Assembly (NCBI RefSeq): GCF_034137685.1
Contig: NZ_CP139418.1
Location: forward strand, 337,001-401,000
DNA length: 64,000 nucleotides
From: Streptococcus sp. S1
GTDB taxonomy: Bacteria > Bacillota > Bacilli > Lactobacillales > Streptococcaceae
Reading direction: 5' to 3'
Shown here: positions 58,275 to 64,000 of the stretch, piece after piece
How positions within the stretch are numbered: position 1 is the stretch's first letter
Layout: each line of letters begins with the position of its first letter
The notes under the pieces: generated by a model
Database searches by the model: none
Told to the model about the DNA's origin: nothing
What the model saw: only the letters and a program-made list of their open reading frames with translations
Translations under genes and position numbers: made by a program

Positions 58275-58922
58275 TTATTTAACTGCGCTAGTTTTTGGAA
58301 GTGATTTTTCACCAGCTTTTGCAGATGAAGCCATACCATCTTTACCAGCTTTAGCTGCTGCTGCTTTTTCTTCAGCTGCTTTAGCTGCTGCTTTAGCATC
58401 TGCAGATGCAGGACGCAATGAACCACTTACTGCAGTTGCGTAGAATCCGCTAGGAGTATCAGCACCAGCTTCAACCTTAACGTCTACCAACCATTTAGTT
58501 CCATCATGTGGGTTTGTAACTTCAACAGTTTGAACACCAGCTTTAGTTTTCAATGTAACATGTTGGCTACCGTTCCAAAGGTCAAGACCTTGAGTGAACC
58601 ATTCAGCACCTGGAATCATAGTCAACTCTTTAGAAGTATCTGCATTTTTTGCACCATCATATTCTACAGATGAAACGTCACCTTTTTTCTCGATAAGTTC
58701 ACCTTTACCAACTTTAGGATCTACTTTAGTAGCACCTGGGTGTTTTTCTGTAGCTGCAGATGCTGGAGCTGTTGCAGCTGGTGTAGCTGAAGGATCAGCT
58801 GTAAGACCTGCAATTGTTCCATTAGGTTGTGTGTTTTTTTCAACCTTATCTGCGGCGAATGCTGGAGCTGCTGCTGCAAATACTGCAAGAGCTGCTACTG
58901 ATGATAATAAAACTTTTTTCAT
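58275..58922 (-). CDS. Secreted protein ending in LPKTSAVK, likely sortase B substrate
   Basis: This 215-residue protein has a signal peptide cut after A23 (PAFA/AD), an Ala/Thr/Pro-rich stretch to about residue 60, a beta-rich middle domain (about 85-175 with GAEWFTQGLDLWNGSQHVTL), an Ala/Lys-rich helix and the C-terminus SLPKTSAVK. The motif LPKTS (208-212) is only three residues from the end: there is no hydrophobic helix and no long positive tail. AAAGGGG precedes the ATG. Function of the middle domain is unknown. Confidence 0.82.
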   Translation of the reverse strand: MKKVLLSSVAALAVFAAAAPAFAADKVEKNTQPNGTIAGLTADPSATPAATAPASAATEKHPGATKVDPKVGKGELIEKKGDVSSVEYDGAKNADTSKELTMIPGAEWFTQGLDLWNGSQHVTLKTKAGVQTVEVTNPHDGTKWLVDVKVEAGADTPSGFYATAVSGSLRPASADAKAAAKAAEEKAAAAKAGKDGMASSAKAGEKSLPKTSAVK

Positions 58923-58973
58923 TGTTTTACCCCTTTTATAATTTAAAATATTCGTTACTTCGTAACTATGATA

Positions 58974-59002
58974 AGTATACTAGGATATTCTGCCTCTGTC
59001 AA
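58974..59002 (-). promoter_or_regulatory. Promoter of the surface protein/sortase operon
   Basis: Minus strand: consensus TTGACA, 17 bases, TATACT, 52 bases before the start codon. The leader has a small GTTAC/GTAAC hairpin. Between 59003 and 59178 I see only AT-rich sequence. Confidence 0.7.
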
Positions 59003-59178
59003 GAGTTTTTCTGTTTTTTTTTAAAAAATTTTTTAAGTTTTTTAAAATTTAGTATCTAAAATCACGGTTTAGTTATATTTTTAACTCTAGAATGATTGTT
59101 AGAGGCATCCTTATTTAACTTAATGACTAGTCATTGCAAGTCATCTTATTTATTTTGAATCATCATTTTTCTATTACT

Positions 59179-59319
59179 TTATTTTACTACTCCATTTTTA
59201 GGCAATTGTTTCTTGGGCAAACGAGGATCCGCCTTTGCTTCTAGTTTTTTAGCTGCTTGAACCAGTTTTTCCCGTTTCTTTTCTTTTTTTAGATTTTGCC
59301 ACCATTTTCTGATTTCCAT
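59179..59319 (-). CDS. Small basic protein downstream of prs
   Basis: This 46-residue frame is behind a strong ribosome site (GGGGG, 8 bases before the ATG). It starts MEIRKWWQNLKKEKKREK and ends LPKKQLPKNGVVK; about a third of its residues are Lys or Arg. It is probably one amphipathic helix and could bind nucleic acid or membrane. It lies 16 bases after the prs terminator, in the same direction. I do not recognise it. Confidence 0.6.
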   Translation of the reverse strand: MEIRKWWQNLKKEKKREKLVQAAKKLEAKADPRLPKKQLPKNGVVK

Positions 59320-59335
59320 TTGTATTTCCCCCTAC

Positions 59336-59361
59336 ACAAAAGAGGCTGTTTCTCAGCCTCC
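59336..59361 (-). terminator. Hairpin after prs
   Basis: Minus strand: GAGGCTG pairs with CAGCCTC, loop AGAAA, followed by TTTTG. The short T run suggests partial read-through into the small gene. Confidence 0.55.
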
Positions 59362-59367
59362 TTATTG

Positions 59368-60342
59368 TTAACATTTTTTGGCATTTCCGATTTCAAACAG
59401 AGGAGAAAGAGGACGATTTTCATGAATGCGAACAATAGCCTCAGCCAGGAGTTTCGCAATCGAAATTTGCTCAATTTTGTCAATCAAGCGATCTTCCGGT
59501 AGATAAATCGTATCCAATACCACCAACTTCTTAATGGCTGATTTTTGAATATTGTCCATCGCTGGGCCTGATAAAACTGGGTGCGTACAGCTTGCATAAA
59601 CCTCTACAGCTCCTGCTTCAGCAAGGGCATCCGCCGCATGACAGATTGTACCAGCTGTATCAATCATATCATCAATCAAGATACAAGTCTTGCCTTCAAC
59701 ATTTCCAATGATATTCATGACTTCACTCGTATTCATCTTATCGACACTCCGGCGTTTATCAATAATCGCAATCGGAGTCTTCAAAAATTCAGCTAATTTC
59801 CGAGCACGAGTCACACCACCATGGTCTGGACTGACAACAACATAGTCTTTTCCAATCATCCCGCGACGTTCAAAATAGTCAGCGATCAGAGGCGCACCCA
59901 TCAAGTGGTCAACAGGAATATCAAAGAAACCTTGAATTTGAGCAGCGTGCAAATCAATTGTCAACAGACGATCAACTCCAGCAACCTCAAGCATATTGGC
60001 TACTAACTTAGACGTGATTGGTTCACGAGCCCGAGCTTTCCGGTCTTGACGAGCATAGCCGTAATACGGCATCACCACATTAATGGATTGCGCACTCGCC
60101 CGTTTCAAGGCATCTACCATAATCAAAATTTCCATCAGATTATCGTTAACCGGTGAGCTAGTAGATTGTAAAATATAAACATCTTTCCCACGGATTGATT
60201 CTTCAATATTAACCTGAATTTCTCCATCAGAAAATTGACGAACCGTTGACTTTCCAAGCGGTAATCCCATTTCGCGAGACACACGTTGAGCCAATTCTTG
60301 ATTTGACGACAAAGCAAAGAGCATTAAATCAGAAAATGACAT
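59368..60342 (-). CDS. prs: Ribose-phosphate pyrophosphokinase
   Basis: This 324-residue enzyme makes PRPP from ribose-5-phosphate and ATP, feeding purine, pyrimidine, histidine and NAD synthesis. The metal/ATP region [18 protein letters not shown] and the PRPP loop [21 protein letters not shown] are intact. GGAGG precedes the ATG. It supplies the first purine substrate and lies near, but not in, the purine gene block. Confidence 0.94.
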   Translation of the reverse strand: MSFSDLMLFALSSNQELAQRVSREMGLPLGKSTVRQFSDGEIQVNIEESIRGKDVYILQSTSSPVNDNLMEILIMVDALKRASAQSINVVMPYYGYARQDRKARAREPITSKLVANMLEVAGVDRLLTIDLHAAQIQGFFDIPVDHLMGAPLIADYFERRGMIGKDYVVVSPDHGGVTRARKLAEFLKTPIAIIDKRRSVDKMNTSEVMNIIGNVEGKTCILIDDMIDTAGTICHAADALAEAGAVEVYASCTHPVLSGPAMDNIQKSAIKKLVVLDTIYLPEDRLIDKIEQISIAKLLAEAIVRIHENRPLSPLFEIGNAKKC

Positions 60343-60498
60343 GATTTCCTCCAGTAAAATCTAAAACCATATTGTACAGTCAGCACAAATTTCTCCTGTA
60401 ATCATTTTATCGCTTTTTAAGCAAATATTCAAATATTAATTTATGGAAATTACAAAATCTATCCCTACCTAAATTCTCTCAAATAACCTTCGATACGC

Positions 60499-60546
60499 AC
60501 CCGCATAGCGGGTAGTTTTTTTGTCTCGCACCTAACGGAGCGAGAC
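60499..60546 (+). terminator. Orphan plus-strand terminator-like hairpins between prs and pcsB
   Basis: ACCCGC/GCGGGT with loop ATA is followed by seven T on the plus strand; a second hairpin (GTCTCGC/GCGAGAC) follows at 60523-60546. No plus-strand gene ends here. It may close a small RNA read from the prs-pcsB gap, or be chance structure. Confidence 0.4.
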
Positions 60547-60563
60547 GGACTGAAAGTCACATA

Positions 60564-60590
60564 AAAAGAAGCAGAACAAATGTTCTGCTT
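60564..60590 (-). terminator. Terminator of pcsB
   Basis: Minus strand: AAGCAGAACA pairs perfectly with TGTTCTGCTT and runs into TTTTTATG. Confidence 0.75.
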
Positions 60591-60600
60591 CAGTATAATC

Positions 60601-61830
60601 TTAGTTTGGATAGATATAAGTAACAGTACCTTGGGCTGTTGTTGGGTTAAACCAACCACGGTAGTTACCAATACTACGGATACCATTATAGTTAGACTCA
60701 GAGACTTGGATGCTTGTTGTAGATTGAACGGCTGTAACAACTGCTACGTGTCCATATCCACCATCATTCCAACATGCAATGGCACCAACTTGTGGTTGAG
60801 ATCCTGTACGGAATCCTGCTGCTGCTGCACTTGCCGCCCATTGTCCACCATTACCCCAGTAATCACCTGCCCATGGAGCCAATATCTTCGCACCCCATGT
60901 ACATTCACCAACTGGATAAGATGATGCAGATGAACTATAAGTTGGACGAGAAGTAGTTGCTACTGGTGCAGCCGCTGCTTGTGTTTGAACAGCAGGTTGA
61001 GCTGCTGCTTGAGTTTGTGCAGCCGCTGGTGTTTGAGCTGCTACCTGAACTTGTGCTTGAAGAGTTGTATTCGCAGAAGCCTTTACAGCTGCTTGTTGTT
61101 CTTTTTGTTTTGCACGATAAGCTGCTTCAGCTGCTGCCGCTGCTGCTGCTGCTTTTTCAGCTTCAGCTTTTTGTTGCAACAAAGCATTCTTTTCGTTTTC
61201 AGCAGTTGATTTTTCGGCAGCCAAGTTTAATTGTGCTACTTTCAACTCAGCTTCTTTTGTTGACAAAGCTTGCGCATCATCTTCTAATTGCTGTTTGTTT
61301 GCAATAACAGTATTGATAGCGTCGTTGTTTTCTTTTTGTTTTTGTGCAATATCTTCTTTATCACGTTTTTGCTCTTGCAACATTTTGTTGTTAGCATCTG
61401 CAATTTCATTCATAGCAGAAATACGTGAGATAGCTTCTGTCAAAGATCCAGAGCTAACAATCGCATTAATATAGCTTGTTGCAGTTCCAGTTGTTTGAGC
61501 ACTACGCGCTTGATTTGCAAGTGATTCTTGACGAGCAACAATATTTTTTGACAACTCATCGATCTCAGCTGACAATCGTTCAGATTCTTCATTTAAACGA
61601 TCATTTTCAGCTTGAAGATTTTCTTGTTGTTTTTTAATTTCAGATACTTGACCTTGAATTTGATCTACCTGAGCTTGTGCACTTTGTTGTTGTTGATTAA
61701 TACTATTGATTTTGTTATCTTGAGCAGCAATCTTATCATCTGTTGAGTCAGCTGATACACCAGCTACGACAGCACCTTGTGATAAAGCAACTGTACTCAA
61801 TAAGATTGTGGCAAATAATTTTTTCTTCAT
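60601..61830 (-). CDS. pcsB: PcsB, septal CHAP-domain murein hydrolase
   Basis: This 409-residue secreted protein has a signal peptide (about residues 1-28), a long coiled coil (about 30-250) that in PcsB binds the FtsEX complex, an Ala/Gln-rich linker (about 250-295) and a CHAP domain (about 300-409) with C310 in GECTWG and H361 in GYGHVAV. It splits the septum in daughter-cell separation and is often essential in streptococci. A WalR box lies upstream. Its CHAP domain is closely similar to that of the competence-type hydrolase at 42573-43592. Confidence 0.93.
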   Translation of the reverse strand: MKKKLFATILLSTVALSQGAVVAGVSADSTDDKIAAQDNKINSINQQQQSAQAQVDQIQGQVSEIKKQQENLQAENDRLNEESERLSAEIDELSKNIVARQESLANQARSAQTTGTATSYINAIVSSGSLTEAISRISAMNEIADANNKMLQEQKRDKEDIAQKQKENNDAINTVIANKQQLEDDAQALSTKEAELKVAQLNLAAEKSTAENEKNALLQQKAEAEKAAAAAAAAEAAYRAKQKEQQAAVKASANTTLQAQVQVAAQTPAAAQTQAAAQPAVQTQAAAAPVATTSRPTYSSSASSYPVGECTWGAKILAPWAGDYWGNGGQWAASAAAAGFRTGSQPQVGAIACWNDGGYGHVAVVTAVQSTTSIQVSESNYNGIRSIGNYRGWFNPTTAQGTVTYIYPN

Positions 61831-61865
61831 TAGATAAATTTTCCCTTTCTAATAAGACACTAACT

Positions 61866-61909
61866 AGTATAACAAATTTTTTTAAATTTTATATTACGCT
61901 ATTGTTACA
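61866..61909 (-). promoter_or_regulatory. pcsB promoter with WalR (VicR) box
   Basis: Minus strand: TGTAAC-AATAG-CGTAAT (61909-61893) matches TGTWAH-N5-TGTWAH at 11 of 12 fixed positions; the extended -10 TGTTATACT follows at 61874-61866. pcsB is a known target of this system in streptococci. Confidence 0.65.
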
Positions 61910-61923
61910 TTTTTATTGCGAGT

Positions 61924-62424
61924 TTATAAATAAATCTTTTCAAGTAACGGCTGTAATACTATTAAGAGAAGCATATTCAAAATTAAACTTGGGACAATTT
62001 GGTAAATAATTAGTGTAATCCAGTTGAATTTTATACCGATAAAAAGAATCAAAAGAAGATTGGTTAAAATCTGAAATAATAGAATCGTTAATAAAAATGT
62101 AAAAAAACGAGTCAAGCGATTGACCAAAATAATCTGATTACACCGATAAAAAATCACCTGTAGTAAAGGAAATACAAGGAAGGCAATTCCTAAAGTGTGT
62201 AAAAAATACACATCAAAACAAAAACCAAAAAGGATTCCCCACCAAATACAAGCTATCTCAGAGAAATAGAGACTTAATAACATAAAACCATATAGAAATA
62301 AAAACGAAGTGGGTTCAAAGGAGTTTGAACTAAAACGAGAAACAAGAAAAGAGATCTGCCCGTCAAAAAATAAAGATAAGAATAAGATTAAAGGTAAAAA
62401 ATAGTACTTACGTATGACTTTCAC
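61924..62424 (-). CDS. mreD: Rod-shape/septal determining protein MreD
   Basis: This 166-residue protein has five or six hydrophobic helices and almost no soluble part, matching MreD, which works with MreC in peripheral wall synthesis. It lies one base after mreC. Sequence is poorly conserved in this family, so the call leans on size, topology and neighbour. Confidence 0.85.
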   Translation of the reverse strand: MKVIRKYYFLPLILFLSLFFDGQISFLVSRFSSNSFEPTSFLFLYGFMLLSLYFSEIACIWWGILFGFCFDVYFLHTLGIAFLVFPLLQVIFYRCNQIILVNRLTRFFTFLLTILLFQILTNLLLILFIGIKFNWITLIIYQIVPSLILNMLLLIVLQPLLEKIYL

Positions 62425-62425
62425 A

Positions 62426-63244
62426 CTACTCTCCGATCAATAGTACATAACGATTGACATCTAAATTAGCCTTTGGTTTCACACGAATTTCTTGCCCCAA
62501 TTGATCAGATGCCTTTTGAGTAGAAGTCACAGTACCAAGAGGTAAATCACTACTCTTATATTTCCCTAAGCCACTTGTTGAAACGAGTGATCCTTTTTTA
62601 ATTTCAACTGGATCTCCAATTTGCAACAACCGAAACTCACCTGTCTTCTCATCATAACCATATAATAAAGCAAAAATAGATTGTCCTTGACTCTCAATTT
62701 TAAACGTCAGGTGTTGTGAAAAAATAGTATCTTCGACTAATAATTTCACTTTACTAGAATTTTTCTCTATACTTTCTACCACACCAATGACGCCACCAGA
62801 TGAAAGAACAAACATAGAATCAGAAATTCCATCAGAACCACCTTTATCAATAACAAATTCCTGATTCCACGAACCATAATTACGGTCTATAATCTCACTA
62901 ACGACTTGTTTAGAACCCGATACAGAATTCTTGATTGACATCAAATCCCTTAATTCTCTATTTTCTGATTCTAAACGGCTAAGCTTTGACTGGTCAATAT
63001 CCTTTTGATAAAGACGTGATTTTAACGAACGGTTTTCATCATTTAATTCAGATAAATTCTTTAAATCCTTTGCCTTAGATTCCACAACAACAAATGGTAC
63101 CGATACGGCCTTATCAACTATAGATAATAGATCAGAAGATTTTAAAACAATCGAAGTTCTAACAGATGGAAAAAGAAATAAAATTCCTGAAACAGTTAAA
63201 ACAAACACAAAACTAAAAATTTTAAAGAAACGATTCAAGAACAT
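62426..63244 (-). CDS. mreC: Rod-shape/septal determining protein MreC
   Basis: This 272-residue protein has one N-terminal membrane helix (about residues 7-27), a coiled coil (about 55-95) and an extracellular beta-barrel pair with DRNYGSWNQEFVIDKGGSDG and VISSGGVIGVVE-like motifs, as in MreC. I chose the ATG at 63244; an earlier frame would add 16 residues reading into a region next to tRNA genes. Streptococci lack MreB but keep MreCD for ovoid growth. Confidence 0.9.
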   Translation of the reverse strand: MFLNRFFKIFSFVFVLTVSGILFLFPSVRTSIVLKSSDLLSIVDKAVSVPFVVVESKAKDLKNLSELNDENRSLKSRLYQKDIDQSKLSRLESENRELRDLMSIKNSVSGSKQVVSEIIDRNYGSWNQEFVIDKGGSDGISDSMFVLSSGGVIGVVESIEKNSSKVKLLVEDTIFSQHLTFKIESQGQSIFALLYGYDEKTGEFRLLQIGDPVEIKKGSLVSTSGLGKYKSSDLPLGTVTSTQKASDQLGQEIRVKPKANLDVNRYVLLIGE

Positions 63245-63306
63245 AGACGAAACCTTCAAAAATATAAAAAATAGTTTGAGACGACATCTCAAACTTCGAA
63301 ATTATA

Positions 63307-63394
63307 CGGAGAATGGGGGATTCGAACCCCCGCGCCAGTTACCCGACCTAACGATTTAGCAAACCGTCCTCTTCAGCCTCTTGAGTAATTCTCC
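63307..63394 (-). tRNA. tRNA-Ser (GCU)
   Basis: Minus-strand gene with acceptor GGAGAAT/ATTCTCC, a long variable arm and anticodon GCT in GGTTTGCTAAATC. CCA is not encoded. It is the last of the array. Confidence 0.93.
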
Positions 63395-63398
63395 AAAA

Positions 63399-63472
<74 letters not shown>

Positions 63473-63505
63473 AAGTTAAAAACTTGGTAATGAACTTATG
63501 TTCAA

Positions 63506-63576
63506 AGCGGGTGACGAGAATCGAACTCGCGACAACAGCTTGGAAGGCTGTAGTTTTACCACTAAACTACACCCGC
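63506..63576 (-). tRNA. tRNA-Gly (UCC)
   Basis: 71 bases, starts GCGGGTGTAGTTTAGTGG, anticodon TCC in CCTTCCAAG. Confidence 0.93.
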
Positions 63577-63592
63577 TTATTATTAAAAGAAA

Positions 63593-63665
63593 TGGCGCGA
63601 GACGGAATCGAACCGCCGACACATGGAGCTTCAATCCATTGCTCTACCAACTGAGCTACCGAGCC
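63593..63665 (-). tRNA. tRNA-Phe (GAA)
   Basis: 73 bases, starts GGCTCGGTAGCTCAG, anticodon GAA in GATTGAAGC. The acceptor arm GGCTCGG against TCGCGCC has one T-C mismatch. Confidence 0.92.
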
Positions 63666-63668
63666 AAA

Positions 63669-63742
<74 letters not shown>

Positions 63743-63751
63743 TTAATATTA

Positions 63752-63841
63752 AGGAGGATGTGGGATTCGAACCCACGCACGCTTTTACACGCCTGACGGT
63801 TTTCAAGACCGTTCCCTTCAGCCGGACTTGGGTAATCCTCC
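63752..63841 (-). tRNA. tRNA-Ser (UGA)
   Basis: 90 bases with a long variable arm, acceptor GGAGGAT/ATCCTCC, anticodon TGA in GTCTTGAAAAC. The base after the acceptor arm reads T. Confidence 0.92.
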
Positions 63842-63851
63842 AAGATAACAA

Positions 63852-63925
63852 TGGACCTTGTAGGACTTGAACCTACGACCACTCGGTTATGAGCCGAGAG
63901 CTCTAACCAGCTGAGCTAAAGGTCC
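63852..63925 (-). tRNA. tRNA-Ile2 (CAU, lysidine-modified)
   Basis: 74 bases, starts GGACCTTTAGCTCAG, anticodon CAT in GGCTCATAACC. The acceptor and D arm match the Bacillus minor isoleucine tRNA as I remember it, not elongator or initiator Met, so C34 should be made lysidine by TilS to read AUA. Confidence 0.8.
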
Positions 63926-63941
63926 AACAAGATCAACAATA

Positions 63942-64000
63942 TAGCGGCGAAGGGGATCGAACCCCCGACCTCCCGGGTATGAACCGGACGCTCTAGCCAG
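63942..64000 (-). tRNA. tRNA-Met (CAU), elongator, 5' end cut by the window edge
   Basis: The visible part runs from CTGGCTAGAGCG through anticodon CAT in GGTTCATACCC to the acceptor end CGCCGCT plus A. The D-arm 5' half and acceptor 5' half lie beyond 64000. The array order matches that found after an rrn operon in streptococci. Confidence 0.88.

Noticed and set aside
63852-63925. Elongator tRNA-Met
   Set aside because: The acceptor stem GGACCTT and D arm match the minor isoleucine tRNA; a separate elongator Met gene follows at 63942.

Overview
The window reads as an origin-proximal chromosomal segment of a low-GC oral streptococcus of the mitis/sanguinis type, shown in reverse orientation (most genes are on the minus strand). 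The basis is gene content and order: an rRNA-type tRNA array, mreC-mreD-pcsB-prs, araT-recO-plsX-acpP, purC-L-F-M-N-H-D-E-K-B, then a GntR regulator with bgaC, a mannose-family PTS, agaS and galM. From memory this order is close to the start of the pneumococcal chromosome. The species cannot be fixed from the sequence alone. No insertion sequence, prophage, integrase or CRISPR array was seen.

Layout from left to right. (1) 1-9.9 kb: a complete Na+-type V-ATPase operon in the order F-I-K-E-C-G-A-B-D, with a GNAT acetyltransferase gene inserted between G and A. (2) 10-18.2 kb: a sialic acid catabolic operon (nanE, an ABC importer, yhcH, a DUF624 membrane protein, nanA lyase, a ROK kinase) with a convergent RpiR-type regulator. 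There is no sialidase gene, so the operon looks built for scavenging free sialic acid. (3) 18.3-20.6 kb: an unknown membrane protein, a wrecked Zn-alcohol dehydrogenase gene and three unrecognised small helical proteins. (4) 20.8-23.8 kb: adhE behind a cluster of Rex-like sites and a perfect-consensus CcpA site. (5) 23.8-28.3 kb: ruvB, a nucleotidyltransferase, a low-molecular-weight phosphatase, a MORN protein and an OatA-like acyltransferase. (6) 28.6-36.2 kb: galactoside uptake and breakdown (bgaC, PTS IIB/IIC/IID/IIA, agaS, galM) with a divergent GntR regulator.

(7) 36.4-53.9 kb: de novo purine synthesis. The purine genes carry several intruders: a SUFU-domain protein, a small acidic protein, an ApbA-like reductase, a competence-type lytic enzyme with its own com-box, and two recombination scars containing extra copies of purine-gene 3' ends. 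(8) 54-57.2 kb: acpP, plsX, recO, araT. (9) 57.3-59 kb: a class B sortase beside a secreted protein that ends in LPKTSAVK with no membrane anchor. (10) 59.2-63.3 kb: prs, pcsB and mreCD. (11) 63.3-64 kb: eight tRNA genes, the last cut by the edge.

The most distinctive systems are the sortase/LPKTSAVK pair, the com-box fratricin candidate, the two duplication scars in the purine region, and a family of three-hairpin intergenic elements present in three copies whose stems keep pairing although their bases differ. Carbon regulation recurs: the nan operon, the small membrane gene, the dead adh gene and adhE each have a CcpA-type site at or near the promoter. All motif, family and operon assignments were made by eye and from memory.
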